Positions 21,921 to 30,324 of a stretch of DNA of 64,000 nt are shown here, in pieces; the first letter of the stretch is position 1; the number at the start of each line of letters is the position of its first letter. The notes beneath the pieces were generated by a model that saw only the letters and a program-made list of their open reading frames with translations, searched no databases and was not told the origin of the DNA. The DNA lies in assembly GCF_052045245.1 (NCBI RefSeq), contig NZ_JBQEON010000040.1, positions 1 to 64,000 on the forward strand, given 5' to 3'. The translations under genes were made by a program, and so were the position numbers. The stretch is from Burkholderia sp052045245. Lineage in GTDB: Bacteria > Pseudomonadota > Gammaproteobacteria > Burkholderiales > Burkholderiaceae.

Positions 21921-23656
21921 ATACCCATGTACACGAATACGACGTCGTCGTGGTCGGCGGCGGCACGGCCGGCCCGATGGCGGCGATCAAGGCGAAGGAG
22001 CGCGACCCGTCGCTGCGCGTGCTGCTGCTGGAGAAGGCTCACGTGAAGCGCAGCGGCGCGATCTCGATGGGGATGGACGGCCTGAACAACGCGGTGATCC
22101 CCGGCCATGCGACGCCCGAGCAGTACACGCGCGAGATCACGATCGCCAACGACGGGATCGTCGACCAGGAGGCCGTGTACGCATATGCGACGCACAGCTT
22201 CGCGACGATCGAGCAGCTCGACCGCTGGGGCGTGAAGTTCGAAAAGGACGGCACCGGCGACTACGCGGTGAAGAAGGTCCACCACATGGGTTCGTACGTG
22301 CTGCCGATGCCGGAAGGCCACGACATCAAGAAGGTGCTGTACCGGCAGCTGAAGCGCGCACGCATCGCGATCACGAACCGGATCGTCGCGACGCGCGTGC
22401 TCACCGACGCGCACGGCCGTGCGAGCGGCGTGCTCGGCTTCGACTGCCGCACGGCCGACTTTCACGTGATCCGCGCGAAGGCCGTGATCCTGTGCTGCGG
22501 CGCGGCCGGCCGTCTCGGGCTGCCGGCGTCCGGCTACCTGATGGGCACGTACGAGAACCCGACCAATGCCGGCGACGGCTACGCGATGGCGTATCACGCC
22601 GGTGCCGCGCTCGCGAACCTCGAGTGCTTCCAGATCAATCCGCTGATCAAGGACTACAACGGCCCGGCGTGCGCGTACGTGACGGGTCCGCTCGGCGGTT
22701 TCACCGCGAACGGCAAGGGCGAGCGCTTCATCGAGTGCGATTACTGGAGCGGCCAGATGATGTGGGAGTTCTACCAGGAACTGCAAAGCGGCAACGGCCC
22801 GGTGTTCCTGAAGCTCGACCATCTCGCCGAGGAAACGATCCAGACCATCGAGCAGATCCTGCACACGAACGAGCGGCCGAGCCGCGGCCGCTTCCACGCG
22901 GGACGCGGCACCGACTACCGGCAACAGATGGTCGAGATGCATATCTCGGAGATCGGCTTCTGCAGCGGCCACAGTGCGTCCGGCGTGTACGTGAACGCGC
23001 GTGCGGAGACGACCGTGCCGGGGCTCTATGCGGCCGGCGACATGGCGGCCGTCCCGCACAACTACATGCTCGGCGCGTTCACGTACGGCTGGTTCGCCGG
23101 GCAGAACGCAGCCGACTACGTGGCCGGCCGCGAGCATGCGCCGGTGGACGACGAGCAGGTTGCGACCGAACGTGCGCGGGTGCTCGCGCCGCTCGCGCGC
23201 GAGCGCGGCCTCGCGCCTGCCCAGGTCGAATACAAGCTGCGCCGCATGGTGAACGACTATCTGCAACCGCCGAAGGTGACGCGCAAGATGGAAATCGGTC
23301 TTCGACGTTTTGACGGAATTATTGAGGATATCGAAGAAATCAAGGCCAGCCATCCACATGAACTGATGCGTGCGGCCGAAGTGCGTGCGATCCGCGACTG
23401 CGCCGAAATGGCCGCGCGCGCGTCGCTGTTCCGCACCGAGAGCCGCTGGGGGCTGTACCACCATCGCGTCGACTTCCCGCAGCGCAACGACGCCGACTGG
23501 TTCTGCCACACGTGGCTGCGCAAGGGCGCCGACGGTGCGATGCACAGCGAGAAGCGGCCGGTCGAACCGTACGTCGTGCCGCTCGCCGACGACGAACGCA
23601 CCGCCTACGCGCATCTCCGCATCCGCGAACCGGCCGCGCTCGCGGCCGCACTTTGA
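21917..23656 (+). CDS. AprA-like FAD-dependent oxidoreductase (fumarate reductase / adenylylsulfate reductase alpha family)
   Basis: 579 residues. FAD Rossmann motif G14-G-G16-T-A-G19 follows the strand YDVVVV. EKAHVKRSGAISMGMDGLN (about 41-59) corresponds to the SGAVAQG-type flavin-contact segment of AprA. The C-terminal FAD segment reads GLYAAGDMAAVPHNYMLGAFTYG with His381; this resembles the AprA PHKFxxGSFTEG segment and lacks the Arg-bearing HRLGGNSL segment of SdhA/FrdA. A helical C-terminal domain follows (about 420-575). Start ATG overlaps the regulator stop. An AprB-like ferredoxin follows 17 bases later. No sat, qmo or dsr genes are near, so adenylylsulfate itself is unproven as substrate. 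The natural substrate is unknown. Confidence 0.78.
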   Translation: MNTHVHEYDVVVVGGGTAGPMAAIKAKERDPSLRVLLLEKAHVKRSGAISMGMDGLNNAVIPGHATPEQYTREITIANDGIVDQEAVYAYATHSFATIEQLDRWGVKFEKDGTGDYAVKKVHHMGSYVLPMPEGHDIKKVLYRQLKRARIAITNRIVATRVLTDAHGRASGVLGFDCRTADFHVIRAKAVILCCGAAGRLGLPASGYLMGTYENPTNAGDGYAMAYHAGAALANLECFQINPLIKDYNGPACAYVTGPLGGFTANGKGERFIECDYWSGQMMWEFYQELQSGNGPVFLKLDHLAEETIQTIEQILHTNERPSRGRFHAGRGTDYRQQMVEMHISEIGFCSGHSASGVYVNARAETTVPGLYAAGDMAAVPHNYMLGAFTYGWFAGQNAADYVAGREHAPVDDEQVATERARVLAPLARERGLAPAQVEYKLRRMVNDYLQPPKVTRKMEIGLRRFDGIIEDIEEIKASHPHELMRAAEVRAIRDCAEMAARASLFRTESRWGLYHHRVDFPQRNDADWFCHTWLRKGADGAMHSEKRPVEPYVVPLADDERTAYAHLRIREPAALAAAL

Positions 23657-23673
23657 CTTCGAGGAGCCCTACC

Positions 23674-23919
23674 GTGCCCCATACCCCGCACGACATCTTC
23701 CTGCGCAGCAGCGCACCCGTGACGATCGACGAGGACCGCTGCATCGCCGACAAGGGCTGCACCGTGTGCGTCGACGTGTGCCCGCTCGACCTGCTTGCGA
23801 TCGACGTGACCAAGGGCAAGGCCTACATGCAGTTCGACGAATGCTGGTACTGCATGCCATGCGAACGCGATTGCCCGACCGGCGCGGTCAAGGTCGACAT
23901 TCCGTACCTGCTGCGCTGA
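23674..23919 (+). CDS. AprB-like 2[4Fe-4S] ferredoxin subunit
   Basis: 81 residues. Two cluster motifs: C23-x5-C29-x2-C32-x3-C36-P and C57-x2-C60-x2-C63-x3-C67-P. Between them, the segment KGKAYMQFDECWYC closely resembles the AprB pattern around its second cluster. AprB proper is about 150 residues with a C-terminal tail that wraps around AprA; here the protein stops at VDIPYLLR, so only the ferredoxin core is kept. GTG 23674 has a GAGGAG site 7 bases upstream. Its place directly after the flavoprotein argues for a tight electron-transfer heterodimer. It is cytoplasmic, with no signal peptide. Confidence 0.85.
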   Translation: MPHTPHDIFLRSSAPVTIDEDRCIADKGCTVCVDVCPLDLLAIDVTKGKAYMQFDECWYCMPCERDCPTGAVKVDIPYLLR

Positions 23920-23968
23920 TCCCGCGCGCCGCCGGCGCGGCGCCTTTCCACTACCGGACTCACGACAC

Positions 23969-25393
23969 ATGAAACCAACGCTACGGATGCTCCACCTGTT
24001 CGCCATCTCGCTCGCGCTGTCGGCCACCGGCCTCGCGCGCGCCGAAACGATCCGCGTCGCGATCGGCACGCAGGATACGACGATCAACTGCGCGACCGGC
24101 GGCCTGCTGATCCGCGAACTGCACCTGCTCGACAAATACCTGCCGCACACCGGCAAGTACCAGAACGTGACGTACGACGTGCGGTGGAAGGACTTCACGT
24201 CGGGCGCGCCGCTGACCAACGAGATGGTCGCCGGCAAGCTGGACTTCGGCGCGATGGCGGACTTCCCCGGCGCGCTGAACGGCGCGGCGTTCCGCAAGGC
24301 AGGCCGCAAGAGCGTGTTCATCACCGTGCTCGACGGCAGCATCGAAGGCAGCGGCAACGGCATCGTCGTGCCGACGAACTCGCCGGTGCGCTCGCTCGCC
24401 GATCTCAAGGGCAAGACGATCTCGGTGCCGTTCGCGTCGACCTCGCACGGGATGCTGCTGCGCGCGATCAAGGCCCAGGGCTGGAATCCCGACACCGACG
24501 TGAACATCGTCACGCAGGCGCCGGAAGTGGCCGGCAGCGCGCTGAAGGCCGGCAAGATCGACGCGCATGCGGACTTCGTGCCGTTCGCCGACCTGTTCCC
24601 GTATCGCGGGATCGCGCGCAAGATCTACGACGGCGCGCAAACCCATGCGCCGACCTTCCACGGCGCGCTCGTCGACGCCGACTACGCGCAACGCTATCCG
24701 GAGGTGGTCGTCGCATACCTGCGCGCCGCGCTCGAAGCGAACCGGCTGATCGCGCAAGACCCCGAGAAATACAGCCTGCTGATCGAGAAGGTCACCGGTA
24801 TCGAGGCGCCGGTCGACTACCTGTATCACGGCCCGCTCGGCATCCAGACCCGCGACCTCACGTGGAAACCCGAATACCGGCAGGCCCTCGCCACCGCGAT
24901 CGATACGCTGAAGCTGCTGAAGAAGACCGACACCGCGCCCGATCCTGCAACCTTCATCGACGACCGCTATATCCGTGCGGCGTTCAAGGCATCGGGGCTC
25001 GACTACGACGCCGCGCTGAAGCACTACGGCAAGCAGCCGCTCGTCGCGAACGACGCGGCGACCGGCAAGCCGATCCGTGACTTCAACGACGTCGCGCAGG
25101 TGTGGCTCGCCGGCGACCAACCCGTGCGCCACTATGCGAGCCCTGCGGCCGCCTTCGCCGCGCTCGGCAAGCTCGGCCCGGATGCGAAAGTACGCGCCGT
25201 GTTCGTGCACGACCATGCGAGCGGACTGAAGCTGTTCGCCGATCAGGCGTGGTACGTGAAGGACGCGCACGGCGTGCTGAGCGCGTTCCTGCTGAAAACG
25301 AGCGCCGCTGCGTACGCGAAGCAGGTATCGGGTGCCGTGGTCGATTACGCGGCCGCGAAGACCGGCACCACGCAGGCACTCGCGTCACGCTGA
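23969..25393 (+). CDS. ABC transporter substrate-binding protein (SsuA/TauA/NMT1 type) with C-terminal extension
   Basis: 474 residues. Sec signal peptide with cleavage after ARA (residue 25). The binding fold spans about 28-340 (TIRVAIGTQDTTINCATGGLLIRELHLL, GKLDFGAMADFPGALNGAAFRKAG, DLKGKTISVPFASTSHGMLL). SsuA and TauA are about 320 residues; the extra about 105 residues (370-474) form a separate unit (RAVFVHDHASGLKLFADQAWYVKDAHGVLSAFLLKT and on). That unit looks like the NosL-type fold but lacks its Met/Cys metal ligands. The ligand is probably a small oxyanion or sulfonate-like compound, by family only. Followed by its permease after 38 bases. Confidence 0.82.
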   Translation: MKPTLRMLHLFAISLALSATGLARAETIRVAIGTQDTTINCATGGLLIRELHLLDKYLPHTGKYQNVTYDVRWKDFTSGAPLTNEMVAGKLDFGAMADFPGALNGAAFRKAGRKSVFITVLDGSIEGSGNGIVVPTNSPVRSLADLKGKTISVPFASTSHGMLLRAIKAQGWNPDTDVNIVTQAPEVAGSALKAGKIDAHADFVPFADLFPYRGIARKIYDGAQTHAPTFHGALVDADYAQRYPEVVVAYLRAALEANRLIAQDPEKYSLLIEKVTGIEAPVDYLYHGPLGIQTRDLTWKPEYRQALATAIDTLKLLKKTDTAPDPATFIDDRYIRAAFKASGLDYDAALKHYGKQPLVANDAATGKPIRDFNDVAQVWLAGDQPVRHYASPAAAFAALGKLGPDAKVRAVFVHDHASGLKLFADQAWYVKDAHGVLSAFLLKTSAAAYAKQVSGAVVDYAAAKTGTTQALASR

Positions 25394-25431
25394 ACGCCCC
25401 CCCTTTCCCCTCACAGCTACCGGATACTCGC

Positions 25432-26307
25432 ATGGCCGCCACCTTCGAGCTTGCCAAACGCCGTCTCTCCGCGTCGCCGCGCGCCGGCGACACCCGCACC
25501 GCACACGCCGCCGCGCGCGGCCGGCCCGCATCGCTGCGCCGCCGCGCATTGCGGATCGCATCGCTCGCCGCGTGCATCGCGCTGTGGCAGGCAGCCGTCC
25601 AGTGGCGACTGTCGCTCGGCATCGTCACGTTCGCGAACGTGCCGGCGCCCGCCGACGTCGGCCCCGCGTTGTGGTCGCTGCTGCATTCGCCGAAACTGCC
25701 GATGCACCTGTTCGCGAGCATCACGCGCGTGCTCGCCGGGTTCGTTGCCGCGGCATTCGCCGGCGTCGGCCTCGGGCTCGCGATCGGCCGCTATCGCGCG
25801 CTCGAGGACACGCTGCTGCCGCCGCTCGAAGTGTTGCGGCCGATTCCGGCCGTCGCGTGGATTCCCCTCGCCATCCTGATGTTTCCGTCGTCCGAACTAA
25901 GCATGATGTTCATCACGTTCATCGGCGCGCTGTTCCCGATCCTGCTGAACACCGTGCACGGTGCCGAGGCCGTCGATCCGCGGCTCGTCGCGACCGCGCG
26001 CAGCCTCGGCACGCGCGGCGTCGCGCTCTATGCGGAAGTGATCCTGCCGGGCGCCGCGCCCGCGATCTTCACCGGCCTGTCGATCGGGATGGGCACCGCA
26101 TGGTTCTGCCTCGTCACCGCCGAGATGATCGCGGGCCAGTACGGCATCGGTTATTTCACGTGGGAATCCTACACGTTGCAGAACTACCCGGACATCGTCG
26201 TTGGGATGGCGATGATCGGCCTGCTGGGCATGGGCAGCAGCCTGCTCGTCAAGCGGATCGGCACGGCGCTCACGCCGTGGTATGCGCCGCGCGGAGGCCG
26301 GCAATGA
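25432..26307 (+). CDS. ABC transporter permease (SsuC/TauC/NrtB type)
   Basis: 291 residues. A long basic N-terminus (about 35 residues) precedes about six transmembrane helices. The cytoplasmic coupling loop EAA-like segment is EAVDPRLVATARSLGTRGVALYAEVILPGAAPAIFTGLSIGMGTAW, with the conserved G in LGTRG and the ...AWFCLVTAEMI continuation typical of nitrate/sulfonate/taurine importers. ATG 25432 is taken; the frame is open further upstream but overlaps the preceding gene. Its stop overlaps the ATPase start by four bases. Confidence 0.9.
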   Translation: MAATFELAKRRLSASPRAGDTRTAHAAARGRPASLRRRALRIASLAACIALWQAAVQWRLSLGIVTFANVPAPADVGPALWSLLHSPKLPMHLFASITRVLAGFVAAAFAGVGLGLAIGRYRALEDTLLPPLEVLRPIPAVAWIPLAILMFPSSELSMMFITFIGALFPILLNTVHGAEAVDPRLVATARSLGTRGVALYAEVILPGAAPAIFTGLSIGMGTAWFCLVTAEMIAGQYGIGYFTWESYTLQNYPDIVVGMAMIGLLGMGSSLLVKRIGTALTPWYAPRGGRQ

Positions 26308-27095
26308 GCGCGGCCGGTGTCGTCACGGCCGCCGCGCCGGGCCGCGTCGGCGTGCGCGCGCTGACGATCGAGCTCGGCCCGCCGCATGCGCGTTTCGCGG
26401 CGCTCGATGCGCTCGACGTCGACATCGCGCCCGGCGAATTCGTCTGCGTGCTCGGGCCGTCCGGATGCGGAAAATCGACGCTGCTCGGCGCGCTGGCCGG
26501 ACACGTCGCCGCGACGCGCGGCGAGATCGTCGTCGACGGCGAACCGGTCGATCGCCCGCATCCCGATCGCGGGCTCGTGTTCCAGCAGCACACGCTGTTT
26601 CCGTGGAAACGCGTGATCGACAACGTCGCGTTCGGCCTCAAGATGAAGGGCGTGCCGGCGCACGAACGCCGTCTTGAAGCGGCCGCGCTCCTCGAACTCG
26701 TCGGGCTCGGCGGATATGGCGCGCACTACCCCGCGCAGCTGTCCGGCGGCATGCAGCAGCGCGTCGAGATCGCGCGCGTGCTGATCAACCGGCCGCGCAT
26801 CCTGCTGATGGACGAACCGTTCGGCGCGCTCGACGCGCAGACGCGCCGCATGATGCAGACGCTGCTGCTCGACATCTGGTCGCGCATCGGTACCACCGTG
26901 CTGTTCGTCACGCACGACATCGAGGAAGCGCTGTTTCTCGGCGACCGCATCCTGATGCTGTCGCCGCGGCCCGCGCGCATCGTCGCCGACATTCGCGTGC
27001 CGCTCGCGCGGCCGCGCACCGACGACAGCACCACCGATCCCGCATTCGTCGACATCAAGCGGCGCTGCCTCGCGCTGTTGCGTGACGCCGCGTGA
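26304..27095 (+). CDS. ABC transporter ATP-binding protein (SsuB/TauB/NrtD type)
   Basis: 263 residues. Walker A GPSGCGKST (51-59), Q-loop FQQHTLFPW, signature LSGGMQQR (about 146-153), Walker B ILLMDEP with Asp-Glu, D-loop GALDAQTR and switch His in FVTHDIEEA: all intact, so it is a functional ATPase. The combination FQQxxLFPW and FVTHDIEEALFLGDRI is typical of nitrate/sulfonate/taurine importers. Completes a three-part importer with the two preceding genes. Confidence 0.93.
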   Translation: MSAAGVVTAAAPGRVGVRALTIELGPPHARFAALDALDVDIAPGEFVCVLGPSGCGKSTLLGALAGHVAATRGEIVVDGEPVDRPHPDRGLVFQQHTLFPWKRVIDNVAFGLKMKGVPAHERRLEAAALLELVGLGGYGAHYPAQLSGGMQQRVEIARVLINRPRILLMDEPFGALDAQTRRMMQTLLLDIWSRIGTTVLFVTHDIEEALFLGDRILMLSPRPARIVADIRVPLARPRTDDSTTDPAFVDIKRRCLALLRDAA

Positions 27096-27128
27096 CGACG
27101 TGCCCTTCTACTGCCCGACTTTTCGCTC

Positions 27129-28130
27129 ATGACCGCTTCCTCCACTGCTTTTCCGTTGCCCGGCTCGCACGATAGCGATCCCGATCTCGCCGCGCTCGTC
27201 GCGCGCGTTGCCGCACCCGACGCATCGGTGCGGCGCATCGCGCTGCTCGAACTCGCCGATCTCGAGGATCCCGATCTCGTGCCGACCTTCGTTGCCGCAC
27301 TGCGCGACGATCCGTGCGCCGACGTGCGCGGCGAAGCCGCGCGGGTGCTGGCCGCGTGGGAACAGCCCGACGTCGTCGACGCGCTGTGCCACGCGTTGCT
27401 CGATGCCGACGGCGACGTGCGCGCGACCGCCGCGCAAAGCCTGTCCGAACTGAAGGATGTCGCGTCCGGCGCCGTGCTGTGCAGTTGGGCCGAACGCGCC
27501 GAGCCGTTCGTGCTCGGCGCCGTGCTGCGCGGCTTGCGCGAACTGCGCGACCCCGCCGCGTTCGCACCGGCATTGCGCGCGCTCGACGCGCCGGCGCCGG
27601 CCGTGCGCGCCGAGGCCGTCGCCGTGCTCGGCTGGCTGAAAGACCATCGCGCGCTGGCGCCGCTCGCTCGCACCGCCACGGCCGACGCGCATGCGGACGT
27701 GCGGCGCATCGCCGTCGGTGCGGTCGGGTTTGCCACATCGAGCGACCCGGCGGTCGTGACCGCATTGCTGACAGCACTGCGCGACGCCGAATGGCAGGTC
27801 CGCGAGGAAGCGGCCGCGACGCTCGGCAAGCTGCGCGTCGCGATCGCATGTGCTCCGCTCGTCACCGCGCTCGACGATGACTACTGGCAAGTGCGTTTGC
27901 GCGCGGTGCGCGCGCTCGGCCAGTTGCGCGATGCCGCCGCGGCACCGGCCGTCGTCCCGTTGCTCGCGCATACGATCAGCAATCTGCGCAAGGAGGCCGC
28001 GCTGTCGCTCGGCGAACTGCGCGACCCTGCGACGCTATCCGCGCTGCATGACGCGCTGGACGATCGCGATCCCGAGGTGCGCAAGGCCGTGCGGATCGCG
28101 ATCGCGCAGATCGAAGGCGACGCGCGATGA
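27129..28130 (+). CDS. HEAT-repeat protein of the AprA-like operon
   Basis: 333 residues built almost entirely of about nine HEAT/PBS-lyase-like repeats of about 31 residues (pattern L-x-D-x-D-x-x-V-R-x-x-A-A-x-x-L-G-x-L). Copies begin near residues 20, 50, 83, 115, 145, 177, 212, 243 and 274. The last, with LHDALDDRDPEVRKAVRIAIAQIE, is the closest to consensus. No signal peptide, metal motif or catalytic residue is visible. Such solenoids act as protein scaffolds or as cofactor-loading chaperones. In this operon an assembly or docking role for the flavoprotein/ferredoxin complex is the simplest inference. It overlaps the DUF971 gene by four bases. Confidence 0.82.
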   Translation: MTASSTAFPLPGSHDSDPDLAALVARVAAPDASVRRIALLELADLEDPDLVPTFVAALRDDPCADVRGEAARVLAAWEQPDVVDALCHALLDADGDVRATAAQSLSELKDVASGAVLCSWAERAEPFVLGAVLRGLRELRDPAAFAPALRALDAPAPAVRAEAVAVLGWLKDHRALAPLARTATADAHADVRRIAVGAVGFATSSDPAVVTALLTALRDAEWQVREEAAATLGKLRVAIACAPLVTALDDDYWQVRLRAVRALGQLRDAAAAPAVVPLLAHTISNLRKEAALSLGELRDPATLSALHDALDDRDPEVRKAVRIAIAQIEGDAR

Positions 28131-28411
28131 AGGTACCGACCGAGATCCTGCTCGACCATGCGGCGCATGCGTTGATGCTGCGCTGGCCGGACGGCGGCAT
28201 GCAGCGCATCGGCTACGCGCGGTTGCGCAGCGATTGCCCGTGCGCGACATGTCGGAAAATCCGGCTCGATGGCGGGCGGATCGATGCGGAGGCGGACCTG
28301 ACGCTGGATGGCGTCGAAGCGGCCGGTTACGGCATTCGTTTGCTGTTTGGCGATGGACATGCGCGCGGCATCTATCCGTGGCCGTACCTGGCGGGGCTCG
28401 GCAGAACGTGA
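28127..28411 (+). CDS. DUF971 protein (gamma-butyrobetaine hydroxylase N-terminal-like zinc fold)
   Basis: 94 residues. Complete DUF971/GBBH_N unit: LRWPDGGMQRIGYARLRSDCPCATCR, a strand region, then FGDGHARGIYPWPYL. The zinc ligands would be Cys37, Cys39, Cys42 and His78, all present. The fold is found at the N-terminus of gamma-butyrobetaine hydroxylase and fused to Mrp/ApbC iron-sulfur carrier proteins in some bacteria. Its presence here fits a maturation role for the ferredoxin partner, but this is inference. Last gene of the operon; translationally coupled to the HEAT gene. Confidence 0.88.
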   Translation: MKVPTEILLDHAAHALMLRWPDGGMQRIGYARLRSDCPCATCRKIRLDGGRIDAEADLTLDGVEAAGYGIRLLFGDGHARGIYPWPYLAGLGRT

Positions 28412-28512
28412 ACCGCTACCGGCATTGCATATGCCTTGCACGAACTCGTCCCACGTTCGTGCGAGCTGAGTTTCGCTGATCCGCTTCGATCGTCACACAA
28501 CGCGCACGGCGT

Positions 28513-28544
28513 AAAAAAACGCCCGGCAGGTTCCCCTGCCGGGC
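28513..28544 (-). terminator. Terminator after guaA (probably shared)
   Basis: GCCCGGCAGG (28521-28530) pairs with CCTGCCGGGC (28535-28544) around TTCC, with a T-run on the minus strand (complement of A7 at 28513-28519). It lies between the convergent AprA-like operon and guaA. Only the minus strand has the U-run. Confidence 0.9.
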
Positions 28545-28597
28545 GCTCACATCATCCGATGCGGTGATCCGCTACCGACGCACGCCTCGGCGCTGCA

Positions 28598-30217
28598 TCA
28601 TTCCCACTCGATCGTCGCCGGCGGCTTGCCCGAGATGTCGTACACCACCCGGTTGATCCCGCGCACCTCGTTGATGATCCGGTTCGACGCACGGCCGAGC
28701 AGCGCGTACGGCAGATGCGCCCAGTGTGCGGTCATGAAGTCGGTGGTCTGCACCGCGCGCAGCGACGTCACGTAGTCGTACGTACGGCCATCGCCCATCA
28801 CGCCGACCGATTTCACCGGCAGGAACACCGCGAACGCCTGACTCGTCAGGTCGTACCAGGTCTTGCCGACGTCGGCCTCGCCGCACAGGCCCGCTGCCGC
28901 ATCCTGCGCAGTGGCGGTCGTGCCACGCAGTTCCTCGATGAAAATCGCATCCGCGCGACGCAGCAGATCCGCGTATTCGCGCTTCACTTCGCCGAGAATC
29001 CGCACGCCGAGGCCCGGGCCCGGGAACGGATGGCGATACACCATCTCCGGCGGCAGGCCGAGCGCGACACCCAGTTCGCGCACTTCGTCCTTGAACAGGT
29101 CGCGCAGCGGCTCGAGCAGCTTCAGGCCGAGCGTTTCCGGCAGGCCGCCGACGTTGTGGTGACTCTTGATCGTCGTCGCCTTCTTCGTCTTCGTGCCGCC
29201 CGATTCGACGACGTCCGGATAGATCGTCCCCTGGGCGAGCCACTTCGCCTTCGACAGCTTCTGCGCTTCGGCCTGGAACACCTCGACGAACTCGCGGCCG
29301 ATGATCTTGCGCTTCGCTTCCGGATCGGTCACGCCGGACAGGTGGCCGAGGAACTGCTCGGATGCGTCGACGTGCACGACCTTCGCATGCAGACGGCCTT
29401 CGAACATGTCGAGCACCATCTTGCCCTCGTTCAGGCGCAGCAGGCCGTGGTCGACGAACACGCAGGTCAGCTGGTCGCCGATCGCGCGATGGATCAGCGC
29501 AGCGGCAACGCTCGAATCGACACCGCCGGACAGCCCGAGAATCACTTCCTCGTCACCGACCTGCTCGCGGATCTTCGCGACGGCTTCCTCGATGTGGTCG
29601 CGCATGACCCAGTCCGGCTTCGCGCCGGCGATCTGCAGCACGAAACGCTCGATGATCTGGCGGCCCTTCACCGTGTGCGTGACTTCCGGGTGGAACTGCA
29701 CGGCGTAGTAGCCGCGCGCCTCGTCGGCCATGCCGGCGATCGGGCAGCTCGGCGTCGACGCCATCAGCGCGAAGCCCGGCGGCAGCTCGGCAACCTTGTC
29801 GCCATGGCTCATCCACACCTTCAGCATGCCGTGGCCTTCGGCCGTCTTGAAATCCTCGATGCCGTCGAGCAGGCGCGTATGGCCGTGCGCGCGCATTTCC
29901 GCGTAGCCGAATTCGCGGTGGTCGCTCCACTCGACCTTGCCGCCGAGCTGCACGGCCATCGTCTGCATGCCGTAGCAGATGCCGAGCACCGGCACGCCGA
30001 GATCCCACACGGCTTGCGGCGCGCGCAGCTGGTGGTCTTCGTACGTGCTCGCGTGGCTGCCCGACAGGATCACCGCCTTCGGCGCGAATTCGCGGACGAA
30101 GTCGTCGGACACGTCGTTCGGATGAATTTCGCAGTAGACGTGCGCTTCGCGCACGCGCCGCGCGATCAATTGGGTGACTTGCGAACCGAAGTCGAGAATC
30201 AGGATTTTGTCGTGCAT
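28598..30217 (-). CDS. guaA: GMP synthase (glutamine-hydrolysing)
   Basis: 539 residues. Amidates XMP to GMP. The class I glutamine amidotransferase domain has nucleophile Cys81 in GICYGMQ and His/Glu in FHPEVTHT. The ATP pyrophosphatase domain has the P-loop SGGVDSSVAAAL (about 235-246), and the C-terminal dimerisation domain ends IKPPATIEWE-like (GKPPATIEWE). Length is slightly above E. coli (525). It sits downstream of guaB, with one small membrane-protein gene between, and completes the IMP-to-GMP branch. Confidence 0.98.
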   Translation of the reverse strand: MHDKILILDFGSQVTQLIARRVREAHVYCEIHPNDVSDDFVREFAPKAVILSGSHASTYEDHQLRAPQAVWDLGVPVLGICYGMQTMAVQLGGKVEWSDHREFGYAEMRAHGHTRLLDGIEDFKTAEGHGMLKVWMSHGDKVAELPPGFALMASTPSCPIAGMADEARGYYAVQFHPEVTHTVKGRQIIERFVLQIAGAKPDWVMRDHIEEAVAKIREQVGDEEVILGLSGGVDSSVAAALIHRAIGDQLTCVFVDHGLLRLNEGKMVLDMFEGRLHAKVVHVDASEQFLGHLSGVTDPEAKRKIIGREFVEVFQAEAQKLSKAKWLAQGTIYPDVVESGGTKTKKATTIKSHHNVGGLPETLGLKLLEPLRDLFKDEVRELGVALGLPPEMVYRHPFPGPGLGVRILGEVKREYADLLRRADAIFIEELRGTTATAQDAAAGLCGEADVGKTWYDLTSQAFAVFLPVKSVGVMGDGRTYDYVTSLRAVQTTDFMTAHWAHLPYALLGRASNRIINEVRGINRVVYDISGKPPATIEWE

Positions 30218-30324
30218 GGCTGCGGACGGGATGAAGAGAATAAGAAAAGCAGCGCATCAAGCGCTGCGTCAAAAGCGTGGACGGCGGCGTCGGGCAGCAG
30301 GCGGCTCGCGCGACGCATCGCCGG

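Noticed and set aside
21917..23919. Genuine dissimilatory adenylylsulfate reductase
   Set aside because: Similarity is real, but the ferredoxin is shortened and no sulfur-oxidation partner genes are nearby, so the specific activity is not claimed.
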